In this document: one piece after another, positions 23,306 through 29,868 of the stretch
Position numbering within the stretch: the first letter of the stretch is position 1
How the letters are laid out: each line of letters begins with the position of its first letter
Source: CALWZE01 sp964645785
GTDB lineage: Bacteria; Bacillota; Clostridia; Oscillospirales; Ruminococcaceae
Length of the DNA stretch: 32,147 nt
Direction: 5' to 3'
Assembly: GCA_964645785.1 (NCBI GenBank)
Contig: CAZYAV010000029.1
Location: 1 to 32,147, forward strand
The notes under the pieces: model-generated
Told to the model about the DNA's origin: nothing
The model's input: the letters and a program-made list of their open reading frames with translations, nothing else
Database searches by the model: none
Position numbers and translations under genes: made by a program

Positions 23306-24481
23306 TTAATTCCCGCCCGGCGCCTGCTGCGGCGGGGTTTGCCCGGCGCCCTCCGGCGCCTTGGGCTTTTTGCTGCGCGGGTGGCGCCGCGGCCGCGACC
23401 GCTTTTCCGGCCGGGGCTTGTTGTCCGGCTCCTGCGCGGCTGCGCTGCACGGCTGCTGCGGCTTGGCCGCCTGGCCTGCCGGCTTGGCCTCTTTTCTGCG
23501 CTTTTGCCTGTTCTGGTTCTGCCCCTGCGCGCCGCCCTCTTTTTTGCGGCGCTGGCCGCCCTGCCCCTGCGGCTTTGCCGGCTGTGCCGGCAGCTCGATG
23601 TGGGAATAGAGCGCGCCCTCCGGCAGCGGCGAAGCCTCGTCCGCCTGCGCCTCCTTTTGGGGGCGCGGGCGCGTGCCCGACCAGCCGATCTCGTCGAGCG
23701 GGTAGCTTTTGGGCATCGCATCCGGCTTATCGGCGCTGCGCACCTTGACCGTGCGCATAAGCAGGTTGCTTTCCACCACGACCCCCGCGCCGTCCGGCGT
23801 CTGGACGGTCGAGCCGTTTTTCGGCGTCTGGCGGAGCAGCTCCTCGTACACCTCCTGCTCATACTTCAAGCAGCACATCAGGCGGCCGCAGACGCCGGAA
23901 ATCTTGGTTGGGTTGAGCGACTTGCCCTGCTCCTTCGCCATCTTGATAGAGACCGGCTGAAAATCGAACAAAAAGGTCGAGCAGCAAAACGGCCTGCCGC
24001 AGGTTCCGATCCCGCCAAGCATCTTGCTCTCGTCCCGCACGCCGATCTGCCGCAGCTCAATGCGGGTGTGGAACACGCTGGCAAGGTCTTTAACCAGCTC
24101 GCGGAAATCGACCCGGCCGTCCGCCGTGAAATAAAAGAGAATTTTCTGGCCGTCGAACGCGTATTCCACATCGACCAGCTTCATCTCCAGCCCGTGCTCC
24201 CGGATCTTTTTCTGGCAGATGCGCCGGGCATCCTGCTCCTTCATCCGGTTTGCGTTGTACTGCGCCACATCCCCTGGGGTCGCAATGCGCACAACCCGCT
24301 TGAGCGGCTTGACAATCCGGCCGTCCTCCACCTCGTGCGAGCCGATTGCGACAAAGCCGCATTCCGCCCCCCTGGCGGTCTCGACAATGACCCGGTCGCC
24401 CGGCCGGACGGCAAGCGCGCCGGGGTCAAAATAGTACAGCTTTCCGACATTGCGGAACCGCACGCCGATCACATTTGTCAT
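23306..24481 (-). CDS. ricT: RicT/YaaT-like PSP1-domain protein
   Basis: The family acts with YlbF and YmcA as the Y-complex, which promotes RNase Y processing of mRNAs in Bacillus, and carries Fe-S clusters. Of 391 residues, about 1-290 form the PSP1 core: NVIGVRFRNVGKLYYFDPG, DGRVDFRELVKDLA, then the Cys-rich blocks GGIGTCGRPFCCSTFLFDF and ISGVCGRLMCCLKYEQE (Cys 161, 166, 167, 198, 203, 204). From about 298 to the end is a Lys/Arg/Gln/Pro-rich tail, absent from the Bacillus protein, that looks disordered and could bind RNA. I prefer the ATG at 24481 (GGAG 6 bases upstream) to one at 24493. It follows holB by 25 bases. Confidence 0.94.
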   Translation of the reverse strand: MTNVIGVRFRNVGKLYYFDPGALAVRPGDRVIVETARGAECGFVAIGSHEVEDGRIVKPLKRVVRIATPGDVAQYNANRMKEQDARRICQKKIREHGLEMKLVDVEYAFDGQKILFYFTADGRVDFRELVKDLASVFHTRIELRQIGVRDESKMLGGIGTCGRPFCCSTFLFDFQPVSIKMAKEQGKSLNPTKISGVCGRLMCCLKYEQEVYEELLRQTPKNGSTVQTPDGAGVVVESNLLMRTVKVRSADKPDAMPKSYPLDEIGWSGTRPRPQKEAQADEASPLPEGALYSHIELPAQPAKPQGQGGQRRKKEGGAQGQNQNRQKRRKEAKPAGQAAKPQQPCSAAAQEPDNKPRPEKRSRPRRHPRSKKPKAPEGAGQTPPQQAPGGN

Positions 24482-24506
24482 CTCTGTCTCCATCTTGGTT
24501 CTGTTC

Positions 24507-25409
24507 TCAAAGCTGCGCGGCAAAATGCGCGCACAGCAGCTTTTGGTTTGCGTTGTGCTCCAGCGAGCCGGACGCCTCGCAGGCCGCGGCTTCCAGCTGG
24601 GAGAGCAGCGGCTCGTCTCCGGGGTTTTCGCGCAGCGCCCGCCGGATCCAAAACCCAAGCTCAAACAGCAGCGTCTTCAGCTCCGGGCGGGTTTTGGCGC
24701 AGTCAAGCGCCGCCATCACGTCCAGCTTGTCCCGCCGCAGCGCGGCCTTGCACAGCCGGCCGGCACAGTCGGACAGCGCGAGCCTGGCCGGGTCGGACAG
24801 CGCCGCCTTCAGCGCGCCGAACCGGCCGTCGTACAGCCGGCAGAGGGATTGCAGCCGTTCCCGGTCAAACGCCGGCCAGAGCGCCTGCGCGCGGCCGAAG
24901 CATTCCTGCTGCGAAAGGGGCTGCATTCGCAGCCGCACACAGCGGGAGAGAATCGTCTCGATCAGCTCGCCCTCGGTGCGGGCGCTGAGCACAAAGTGCA
25001 CCCCCTGCGGCGGCTGCTCGATGATTTTGAGCAACGCGTTTGCCGAGCTGCGGTTGAGCGCCCCGGCGTCCCGCAGCACGCACACCCGCGCGCCGCCGGT
25101 CATCACCGCGCTTTTGTTCAGCTCGTAGGACGCCTCCCGCACCCGGCGCACCGTAATCATGCCCGAGGCGCCCTCCCCCAGAATCTCGACAAAATCGGGG
25201 TGCGCGCGGCGCTCGACAAGCCCCGCCTCGTCCCCCAGCAGCGCGCGCGCCAGCAGCGTGGCGGCGAGGTTGCGGCCGCAGCCGTCCTCCCCGACAAACA
25301 GAACCGCGTGCGGCACGGTCTGCGCGTCCAGCATGGCGCAAAGGCGCGCCCGCAGCGCGTCGTTGCCGTACAGCCGGGAAAAATAGTCAGAGCTTTTCAA
25401 ATTTTTCAA
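24507..25409 (-). CDS. holB: DNA polymerase III delta-prime subunit
   Basis: A clamp-loader stator subunit. The 300 residues read as an AAA+ delta-prime: VPHAVLFVGEDGCGRNLAAT (a degenerate P-loop, as usual for delta-prime), HPDFVEIL, RVREASYELN, ARVCVLRDAGALNRSSANAL and KIIEQPPQGVHFVL, then TILSRCVRLR with the SRC arginine-finger motif. The zinc module (normally four Cys before HPD) is missing: that stretch is GDEAGLVERRAHPD. No ATG fits the family start. TTG codons at 25409 and 25400 lie within the 3' end of yaaQ, so translation probably depends on coupling; the exact start is uncertain. It sits between yaaQ and ricT as in Bacillus, but yaaR is absent. Confidence 0.92.
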   Translation of the reverse strand: MKNLKSSDYFSRLYGNDALRARLCAMLDAQTVPHAVLFVGEDGCGRNLAATLLARALLGDEAGLVERRAHPDFVEILGEGASGMITVRRVREASYELNKSAVMTGGARVCVLRDAGALNRSSANALLKIIEQPPQGVHFVLSARTEGELIETILSRCVRLRMQPLSQQECFGRAQALWPAFDRERLQSLCRLYDGRFGALKAALSDPARLALSDCAGRLCKAALRRDKLDVMAALDCAKTRPELKTLLFELGFWIRRALRENPGDEPLLSQLEAAACEASGSLEHNANQKLLCAHFAAQL

Positions 25410-25710
25410 TATTCTGCACGATAACCGTTGCCCCGCCGACCATGACCTCCAGCGGATAGGCGTTGGAGACGCCGGTTCCGTAGGTCGCCGTTGCCGGGAT
25501 AAGCTGCTTGCGCTGCTTGCTCTGCTCCGAGATAATCCCGATTGCCTCGTCGACCTTTTCGTCCGCCACCGCGATCATGAAGGTGACGTTGCCCGCCTGC
25601 AAAAAGCCGCCGGTCGTCGCCAGCCGGGTCACCTGAAAGCCCTGGCTTGTCAGCCCCGTCTGCACAGCCACACTGTCGTCCTTGTTGACAATCGCCGTGA
25701 TGAGTTTCAT
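25387..25710 (-). CDS. darA: Cyclic di-AMP receptor (DarA/PstA, YaaQ)
   Basis: A PII-like trimeric protein that binds cyclic di-AMP; its target is still unclear in the family. The 107 residues match well: MKLITAIVNKDDSVAVQTGL, then FQVTRLATTGGFLQAGNVTF with the Thr-Thr-Gly-Gly-Phe-Leu ligand loop, VDEAIGIISEQSKQRK, and the C-terminal EVMVGGATVIVQNIEKFEK. The ATG at 25710 has GGAGG 10 bases upstream. It is first in the yaaQ-holB-ricT run and overlaps the holB start by up to 23 bases. Confidence 0.96.
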   Translation of the reverse strand: MKLITAIVNKDDSVAVQTGLTSQGFQVTRLATTGGFLQAGNVTFMIAVADEKVDEAIGIISEQSKQRKQLIPATATYGTGVSNAYPLEVMVGGATVIVQNIEKFEKL

Positions 25711-25752
25711 CTTTGCCGCCTCCTTGTGCTGCAAGGGTAATTTCCCTGTTAA

Positions 25753-25761
25753 ATTGTATCA
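25753..25761 (-). promoter_or_regulatory. Extended -10 promoter of yaaQ-holB-ricT
   Basis: On the minus strand TGATACAAT forms an extended -10 box 43 bases upstream of the yaaQ start. The sequence 16-18 bases further up is a poor -35. It lies in the local AT-rich gap. Confidence 0.65.
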
Positions 25762-25856
25762 TTTTTTGATGGAAAATACCACTGTTATTTGACGAAAAGC
25801 GAACGGGCTGATTACTTTTGGTATAGTCAAACGGGGGGAGATGTTGAAAACTCTGT

Positions 25857-25882
25857 TGAAATCGTTAAAAACACCGATTTCA
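25857..25882. other. Hairpin between tadA and yaaQ
   Basis: An 8-bp perfect stem (25857-25864 with 25875-25882, loop of 10) in a 255-base gap. It is 84 bases past the tadA stop and could end that transcript, although no T-run follows. In many Firmicutes the SRP RNA gene lies next to tadA, but I do not see its conserved core here. Confidence 0.35.
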
Positions 25883-25965
25883 GCGGATCCCGTCCTTCAA
25901 CAGGCGGCTGCGCTGCGCCGCGGGCGGAATACGCAAAGTTGAACCGCCTTGCCCGCGCGCCGCCC

Positions 25966-26436
25966 TCAGCGCCGCGGCGCCCTGTTTTGGGCGCGCAGCT
26001 GCCGGAAAAAGGCGCTGAGCAGCCCGGCGCAGTCCGCCTCCAGCACGCCGCCGACCACCTCCGGCCGGTGGTTGAAAGGCAGCGCAAACAGATCGACTAC
26101 GCTTTGGGCGCAGCCCGCCTTGGGGTCGCGCGCGCCGTATACCACCCGCACAATGCGGCTGTTGATGATGCCGCCCGCGCACATCGGGCAGGGCTCCAGG
26201 GTCACGAACAGCTCGCACCCCACCAGCCGCCAGCCGCCCAGCGCGCGGCAGGCGCGGTCAATCGCGACCAGCTCGGCGTGGCGCAGGGCGTTTTTTTCGC
26301 TCTCCCGGGTGTTGTATCCGGCGGCGATAATCTCCTCGCCGCGCACCACAACCGCCCCCACCGGCGTCTCCCCAATCGAGGCGGCCAGCCGCGCCTGCTC
26401 GATTGCGGCGGTCATAAACTGCTCGTCACGCGTCAT
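25966..26436 (-). CDS. tadA: tRNA(Arg) adenosine(34) deaminase
   Basis: Deaminates A34 of tRNA-Arg(ACG) to inosine. The 156 residues carry the zinc deaminase signature: NALRHAELVAID (His ligand and catalytic Glu in HAE) and TLEPCPMCAGGIINSR (two Cys ligands), with GETPVGAVVVRGEEII before them and YGARDPKAGCAQS after. The ATG at 26436 has AAAGGAGG upstream; a longer frame is rejected. It is transcribed alone, in the same direction as yaaQ. TadA joins TmcAL, TsaB/TsaE, Cca and the TrmN6-like enzyme as tRNA maturation genes in this window. Confidence 0.96.
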   Translation of the reverse strand: MTRDEQFMTAAIEQARLAASIGETPVGAVVVRGEEIIAAGYNTRESEKNALRHAELVAIDRACRALGGWRLVGCELFVTLEPCPMCAGGIINSRIVRVVYGARDPKAGCAQSVVDLFALPFNHRPEVVGGVLEADCAGLLSAFFRQLRAQNRAPRR

Positions 26437-26573
26437 GCGGTTCCTCCTTTTGCGCTGGGTTCGCTTACGGCCTTGCGCGGGCGGTTCTGCTTTGCCCGGG
26501 CGGCGCATAGGCTTAAAGGAGCCGAAGCACGGCCGCAGGCGCCGTTGCTGCCCCATTTATAGGACAGGCAGTG

Positions 26574-26582
26574 TGCTACAAT
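26574..26582 (+). promoter_or_regulatory. Extended -10 promoter for the small plus-strand gene
   Basis: TGC followed by TACAAT (26577-26582), 70 bases upstream of the 26653 start, with no good -35. Confidence 0.5.
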
Positions 26583-26652
26583 AAAAAACAGGATACAGAC
26601 CCGCGCAGAGGCGTCCCGCCGCGGGCGGATAAAAAACACGGAGGATTTGATC

Positions 26653-26859
26653 ATGAACATCGACCGTATTTGCAGCCGGATTGCCGCATGGATGGGCATT
26701 TTTGGGGTGGATTGGCAGGCGGATTTTGAGGACGACGGCTACCGGGATCTGCGCGGCCTTGCGCCGGTCGGCGAGCCGCTGTGGATAGACGACCTTGCGC
26801 CCCAGCCGCAGCCGGTCATCCGGGTAATCCGCCCCGAACGACCCGCCCGGCGCGCCTGA
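26653..26859 (+). CDS. Small hypothetical protein (68 residues)
   Basis: Not recognised. The N-terminal part MNIDRICSRIAAWMGIFGVDW is a potential amphipathic or weakly hydrophobic helix. An acidic stretch (QADFEDDGYRD) and a Pro-rich, basic C-terminus ending RPERPARRA follow. It is probably cytoplasmic or peripherally attached. Support for a real gene: an ATG with GGAGG 7 bases upstream, an extended -10 promoter at 26574-26582, and lower GC in the promoter zone. It is a single gene between tadA and the convergent lipoprotein gene. A TTG six bases earlier is less likely. Confidence 0.65.
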   Translation: MNIDRICSRIAAWMGIFGVDWQADFEDDGYRDLRGLAPVGEPLWIDDLAPQPQPVIRVIRPERPARRA

Positions 26860-26983
26860 GCGCCCGCCGCCAAACCGCGCAGCCGCGCATCGCGCGGTGG
26901 CCGGAGCCGAGCCGCGGCCGCGGGTGCGCGGGCAGCGCGGCGCAGTTTCCCCCTCCGCCGGCCGGGGCGGACAAGCCCGCAGT

Positions 26984-27015
26984 AAAAAAAGGAGAGAACG
27001 CGGCGCGCACTCTCC
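26984..27015 (-). terminator. Intrinsic terminator of the lipoprotein gene
   Basis: A GGAGAG/CTCTCC stem (26991-26996 with 27010-27015) with partial inner pairing is followed on the minus strand by seven Ts (26984-26990). It lies 25 bases past the lipoprotein stop. Confidence 0.85.
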
Positions 27016-27039
27016 ATTTCCGGCTGCAAACGGACAAAA

Positions 27040-27609
27040 TCAAACCGGCGCGCTGTCGGCAGGGCAGGCGTACAGCTCGTAATTAAACCGCGCGTCCACA
27101 AACGAGAGGGTCAGCCGGTAATAGCCGGTCTCGGTTTTCCACTCGTTCGCATAGGTCAGAATCTGCCAGTACATCGCCATGTTTTCCGGGTCGTTTTTGT
27201 ATTCCTCATACAGCTCGTGGTCGGTGTGCCACACCCGGTAATCCTCGCTGAGCGGCGCGCCGTACGCCTCGGTCAGCTGGTCGGACACCGCCGCATAGTC
27301 CGCCATGACGTCCAGCAGAATCCAGTCCGCCACCTGAAAGCGCGCCTGCGCCTCGATGAGGGCGTTGTCGTCAAAAGTATAAAAAATCTCCGCCTCGTGC
27401 CCGTACAGCTCGCCGTCGAAATAGAGCACCTCCCGGCCGTCCATAACGCCGGCAAAGACGTATTCGGTCGGCTCGGATTCGGAGACCTCGTTCTGGCTGT
27501 CCCCCCAGTTCGCTTCGCGGAAATCCGCCGGTTTCCCGGCACATCCGGCCAGCACGGCGGCACACAGCAGCAGGCAGAGCGCAGCGGCAAGCAGGCGTTT
27601 ACAGTTCAT
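27040..27609 (-). CDS. Putative lipoprotein with BamE-like start
   Basis: A 189-residue exported lipoprotein of unknown role. The signal peptide MNCKRLLAAALCLLLCAAVL ends in the lipobox LAGC with Cys23 as the lipid anchor. The mature part opens with FREANWGDSQNEVSESE, then YVFAGVMDGREVLYFDGELY and AEIFYTFDDNALIEAQARF. That order (W-G-x-S-x-x-E-V helix start, then paired strands) is common in Firmicute lipoproteins with BamE/SmpA-like folds and resembles the modules at 14399-17774. The ATG at 27609 has CGGAGG 10 bases upstream. It is transcribed alone, with a promoter at 27979-28007 and a terminator at 26984-27015. Confidence 0.88.
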   Translation of the reverse strand: MNCKRLLAAALCLLLCAAVLAGCAGKPADFREANWGDSQNEVSESEPTEYVFAGVMDGREVLYFDGELYGHEAEIFYTFDDNALIEAQARFQVADWILLDVMADYAAVSDQLTEAYGAPLSEDYRVWHTDHELYEEYKNDPENMAMYWQILTYANEWKTETGYYRLTLSFVDARFNYELYACPADSAPV

Positions 27610-27978
27610 CAGGGGTATACCTCCGCCAAATCAGGATAGCCGGGAACAGCCCGGCCGGGCATACGGCAGGCCGCGCCAATCTGCGGCGCGGAAAGCAGCC
27701 GGGCAAACCCACGCGGCACACAGCCGCGGCGCGACCCGCCCGGGGAAGCCGGACAGGCAGACGCACGCTGCCAACCGCCCCGCCGAATGCGCCGCAGGAT
27801 AAAGGCGCGGCAAAGCAGGACAAGCCCGCCCGCCGCCGGAAGCGGTGAGACAGCCCGGCCGGTTTGCCGCGTTCCCTGTGCGGCGCGGCCTCAGCCATGC
27901 GGCGGCTCCGCCCGCCGCAAAAGCGGCGCGGGAAAGCGCCGGCTACCGGCGAGCGATTCCGGCCGGTGGCTTTGCGTT

Positions 27979-28007
27979 ATTATACCATGTTTGTCCTGCC
28001 CTGTCCA
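27979..28007 (-). promoter_or_regulatory. Promoter of the lipoprotein gene
   Basis: TGGACA (28002-28007), a 17-base spacer and TATAAT (27979-27984) with TGG before it, on the minus strand. The -10 region matches the murT promoter over 12 bases (GTTATTATACCA on the plus strand), and both precede leaders of about 370 nt. Confidence 0.8.
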
Positions 28008-28036
28008 CTGCGGGCGGCGGCGCGGACACGCGAGGA

Positions 28037-28077
28037 GCCGCGCCGCAAAAGGGGCTTACCCCCTCCCGCGGCGCGGC
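28037..28077 (-). terminator. Hairpin after the kinase-like remnant
   Basis: A 10-bp perfect GC stem (28037-28046 with 28068-28077) enclosing a second GGGG/CCCC pairing, 22 bases past the stop at 28099. No T-run follows the outer stem on the minus strand, so termination is uncertain. Confidence 0.4.
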
Positions 28078-28098
28078 CGGCTTCCTCTGTCGTTCCTG

Positions 28099-28572
28099 TC
28101 ACTGCGCGCTGCGGATATAGGCACAGAGCAGCCGCGCCGTTCTCTCCACCCCGATGGAGGCGTCTATACAGAGCTCGTACTGCCGCACGTCGCCCCACAC
28201 CTTTCCGGAAATGCTTTTGTAGTAGGCGCTGCGGGCGGCGTCCGCGCGCGCGATGCTCTTCTTTCCCTGCTGTTCGGTGTCGCCGTACATCTCCATTACC
28301 TTGCCGACCCGATAGGGTTTGGGCGCGTAGAGAAAGACCCGAACCAGATTTTTCCGGCCGCGCAGGACATAATCCGCCGCTCGGCCGACAATCACGCAGG
28401 CGCCCTTGTCCGCAATCAGAATCAGGTTGATGGTCCGCTCCTGCGCGGCGACCGCCTGCTGCACGACGGTGGTGCTGAGATACAGCTCCCGCATGACGGC
28501 GTTTTCGTCCGCGTTGAGCCCGGAGATGAATGGATTGGCAAGGCCGCTCTCCTTTGCGGCGAGCGCGGTCAT
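28099..28572 (-). pseudogene. Cytidylate-kinase-like gene lacking its P-loop
   Basis: The readable part (157 residues from ATG 28572) matches the cytidylate kinase-like (AAA_26) family: MTALAAKESGLANPFISGL, DKGACVIVGRAADYVLRGR, KNLVRVFLYAPKPYRV, ARSAYYKSISGKVWGD and YELCIDASIG. Family members start with about 40-50 further residues carrying the GSGG-type P-loop; these are missing here. The coding signal begins exactly where the MATE remnant ends, with an ATGA overlap at 28569-28572, so a deletion has probably joined two genes. The SD-like GGAG abuts the ATG with no spacing. Without the P-loop it should not bind ATP. Confidence 0.75.
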
Positions 28573-29509
28573 CTCCTTTTTGCGCCGGAATTGTACCCGA
28601 CAACCGGCTGTGCGCCGGCGGCGATGCCGATGGCGATGTTCAGTACAATCTGGAACAGCTTCATAATCACGACAGGCCGCGAGCGGGATATCCGTGCCGT
28701 AAACCGACAGCGCGCCGTACCGCAAGCAGCAGCTTGTTGACCACCGTGATGACCACGACGGACAGCTGGGTCAGAAAGCCGGACGCCCCCGGCGCGATTA
28801 CCCGCCGCATCAGGGCGGGGTCAATCCGGAAGCTGTCCGCCCGGACGCGGAAGCTGCGGCTTTTGGCGAGATACGCCGCGCAGAGCACAAAGCTGACAAA
28901 CTGCCCCGGAGTGGTGGCGCAGGCCGCGCCGCGGATTCCCCAGCCCAGCACAAAAATCGCAATCGGGTCGCCGATGATGTTGCGCGCGGCGGCCGCCGGC
29001 ATCGCCTCCATCGCATAGCGCGGGCTGCTGTCCGCCCGGATGATTGATGCGAGGGTGTTCTGCACCAGCGCAAACGGCAGCATCGCGTAAAGGATAAACC
29101 CGTAGTCGTACGCGAGCGCGCGGTTGGCGTCGGTTGCGCCGGTCAGCCGCGGCAGCCCGTCCCCCCACAGGTAACCGGCAAGCAGAATCGCCACGCCGCC
29201 CAAAAAGGAGCAGAGGAGGCTGCCGCCCACGATGCCGTGAATGTCCCCGGTTTTGCCCTTGCCAAGGGACACGCTGAGCGCGGCGGCCGCCCCGTCCCCA
29301 AACAGCAGCGAAATACCCCAGCCAATCACCGGAACCGGGAAGATGACTCCCGCTGCGGCGATGCCGGGATACCCGACCCCCTTGCCGACAAAGATCTGGT
29401 CGGCAATGTTATACAAACAGGATATTATTAGAGAAAATATACACGGAAAGGCGAAGCGCCGCAGCAGCTTTGCCGGATTTTCCGTTCCGAGACAGGCGTT
29501 TTCGTTCAT
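28569..29509 (-). pseudogene. MATE-family efflux transporter, frameshifted and truncated
   Basis: A drug/sodium antiporter-type membrane protein, now broken. From the ATG at 29509 the first ~262 residues are good MATE sequence: LLRRFAFPCIFSLIISCLYN, IADQIFVGKGVGYPGIAAAG, GDGAAAALSVSLGKGK, SIIRADSSPRYAMEAMPAAA and NIIGDPIAIFVLGWGIRGAA. Near 28720-28727 the frame changes to give YGALSVYGTDIPLA. Near 28670-28682 it changes again to give IMKLFQIVLNIAIGIAAGAQ and PVVGYNSGAK, then stops at 28569. All pieces are family-like in the right order, so the frameshifts are either decay or sequencing errors. The C-terminal third (about 130-150 residues) is absent and replaced by the kinase remnant. Confidence 0.85.
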
Positions 29510-29698
29510 GGTATTGTTGTCCTCCCCATTTGGTTTTTGCGCCGGCAAAAGGCCATGCGGACACAGGCTTCGGCGCGCGTCCGGTTGGCCTTTACACAAA
29601 AAAGGACACATGCCGCGGCATTCCCGTACCGTAATCAGAGTTACGCGCAGAATGCACCACATGTGTCGTTGTATAGCCGTATTCGGTTGACGCTGTTC
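29510..29698 (-). promoter_or_regulatory. Untranslated leader of the MATE gene
   Basis: About 190 nt between the predicted promoter and ATG 29509. It contains the strong hairpin plus T-run at 29598-29667 and a GGGGAGG ribosome site 11 bases before the ATG. The layout of promoter, terminator and transporter suggests conditional read-through. I do not recognise a known riboswitch class in the ~30 nt before the stem, which is short for an aptamer. A short in-frame reading (MWCILRVTLITVREC near the hairpin) could be a leader peptide but has no clear ribosome site. Confidence 0.5.
29598..29667 (-). terminator. Attenuator-like terminator upstream of the MATE gene
   Basis: Stem segments pair 29605-29612 with 29660-29667 (8 bp), 29618-29623 with 29650-29655 (6 bp) and 29630-29634 with 29641-29645 (5 bp). 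Six Ts follow on the minus strand (29598-29603). It lies about 35 nt into the predicted transcript and 90 nt before the gene, so it would stop transcription unless melted. Confidence 0.8.
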
Positions 29699-29730
29699 AG
29701 TATACCAAACCGGCGGGGGGGGGAAAGCAA
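29699..29730 (-). promoter_or_regulatory. MATE promoter with a nine-base G/C tract in its spacer
   Basis: On the minus strand an extended -10 (TGG then TATACT, 29699-29704) is clear. A possible -35 TTGCTT (29725-29730) stands 20 bases upstream, and the spacer contains a run of nine Cs (plus-strand Gs 29715-29723). The spacing is longer than ideal, but a tract change of two or three bases would make it 17-18. Confidence 0.45.
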
Positions 29731-29805
29731 AGGGCATTTTTCACAAAGGTTTCCCGGCCGCGCGCCGGCGGAACCCCGGGCGGCTTTGCCGGGACGCGGC
29801 GGGGC

Positions 29806-29843
29806 AAAACGGCCGGGGCGGTTCCGCGCCGCCCCGGCCGTTT
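29806..29843 (-). terminator. Intrinsic terminator of the nucleoside hydrolase gene
   Basis: A 15-bp perfect stem (29807-29821 with 29829-29843, loop of 7) is followed by TTTT-type sequence on the minus strand, 26 bases past the stop. Confidence 0.85.
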
Positions 29844-29868
29844 CATGTGGAGAAGCCGCACCCCGCGC

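Larger units (their letters stand above)
27610..28098 (-). other. GC-rich leader of the lipoprotein gene and 3' flank of the kinase remnant
   Basis: No supported gene. The first ~370 bases (27610-27978) lie between the lipoprotein promoter and start, are very GC-rich and carry several short inverted repeats. The remainder holds the promoter and the hairpin at 28037-28077. Confidence 0.5.

Noticed and set aside
25841..25942. 33-residue plus-strand frame (MLKTLLKSLKTPIS...) with a GGGGGAG box
   Set aside because: The box directly abuts the ATG with no spacing, there is no promoter at proper distance, and the frame runs through a hairpin region. Possible but unsupported.
25711..25965. SRP RNA gene, expected next to tadA in many Firmicutes
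   Set aside because: The conserved core (GGUCAGGUCCGGAAGGAAGC-type) is not present on either strand.
27787..28740. Plus-strand frame of 317 residues
   Set aside because: It runs opposite the kinase remnant and through a promoter region; the family-like protein is on the minus strand.
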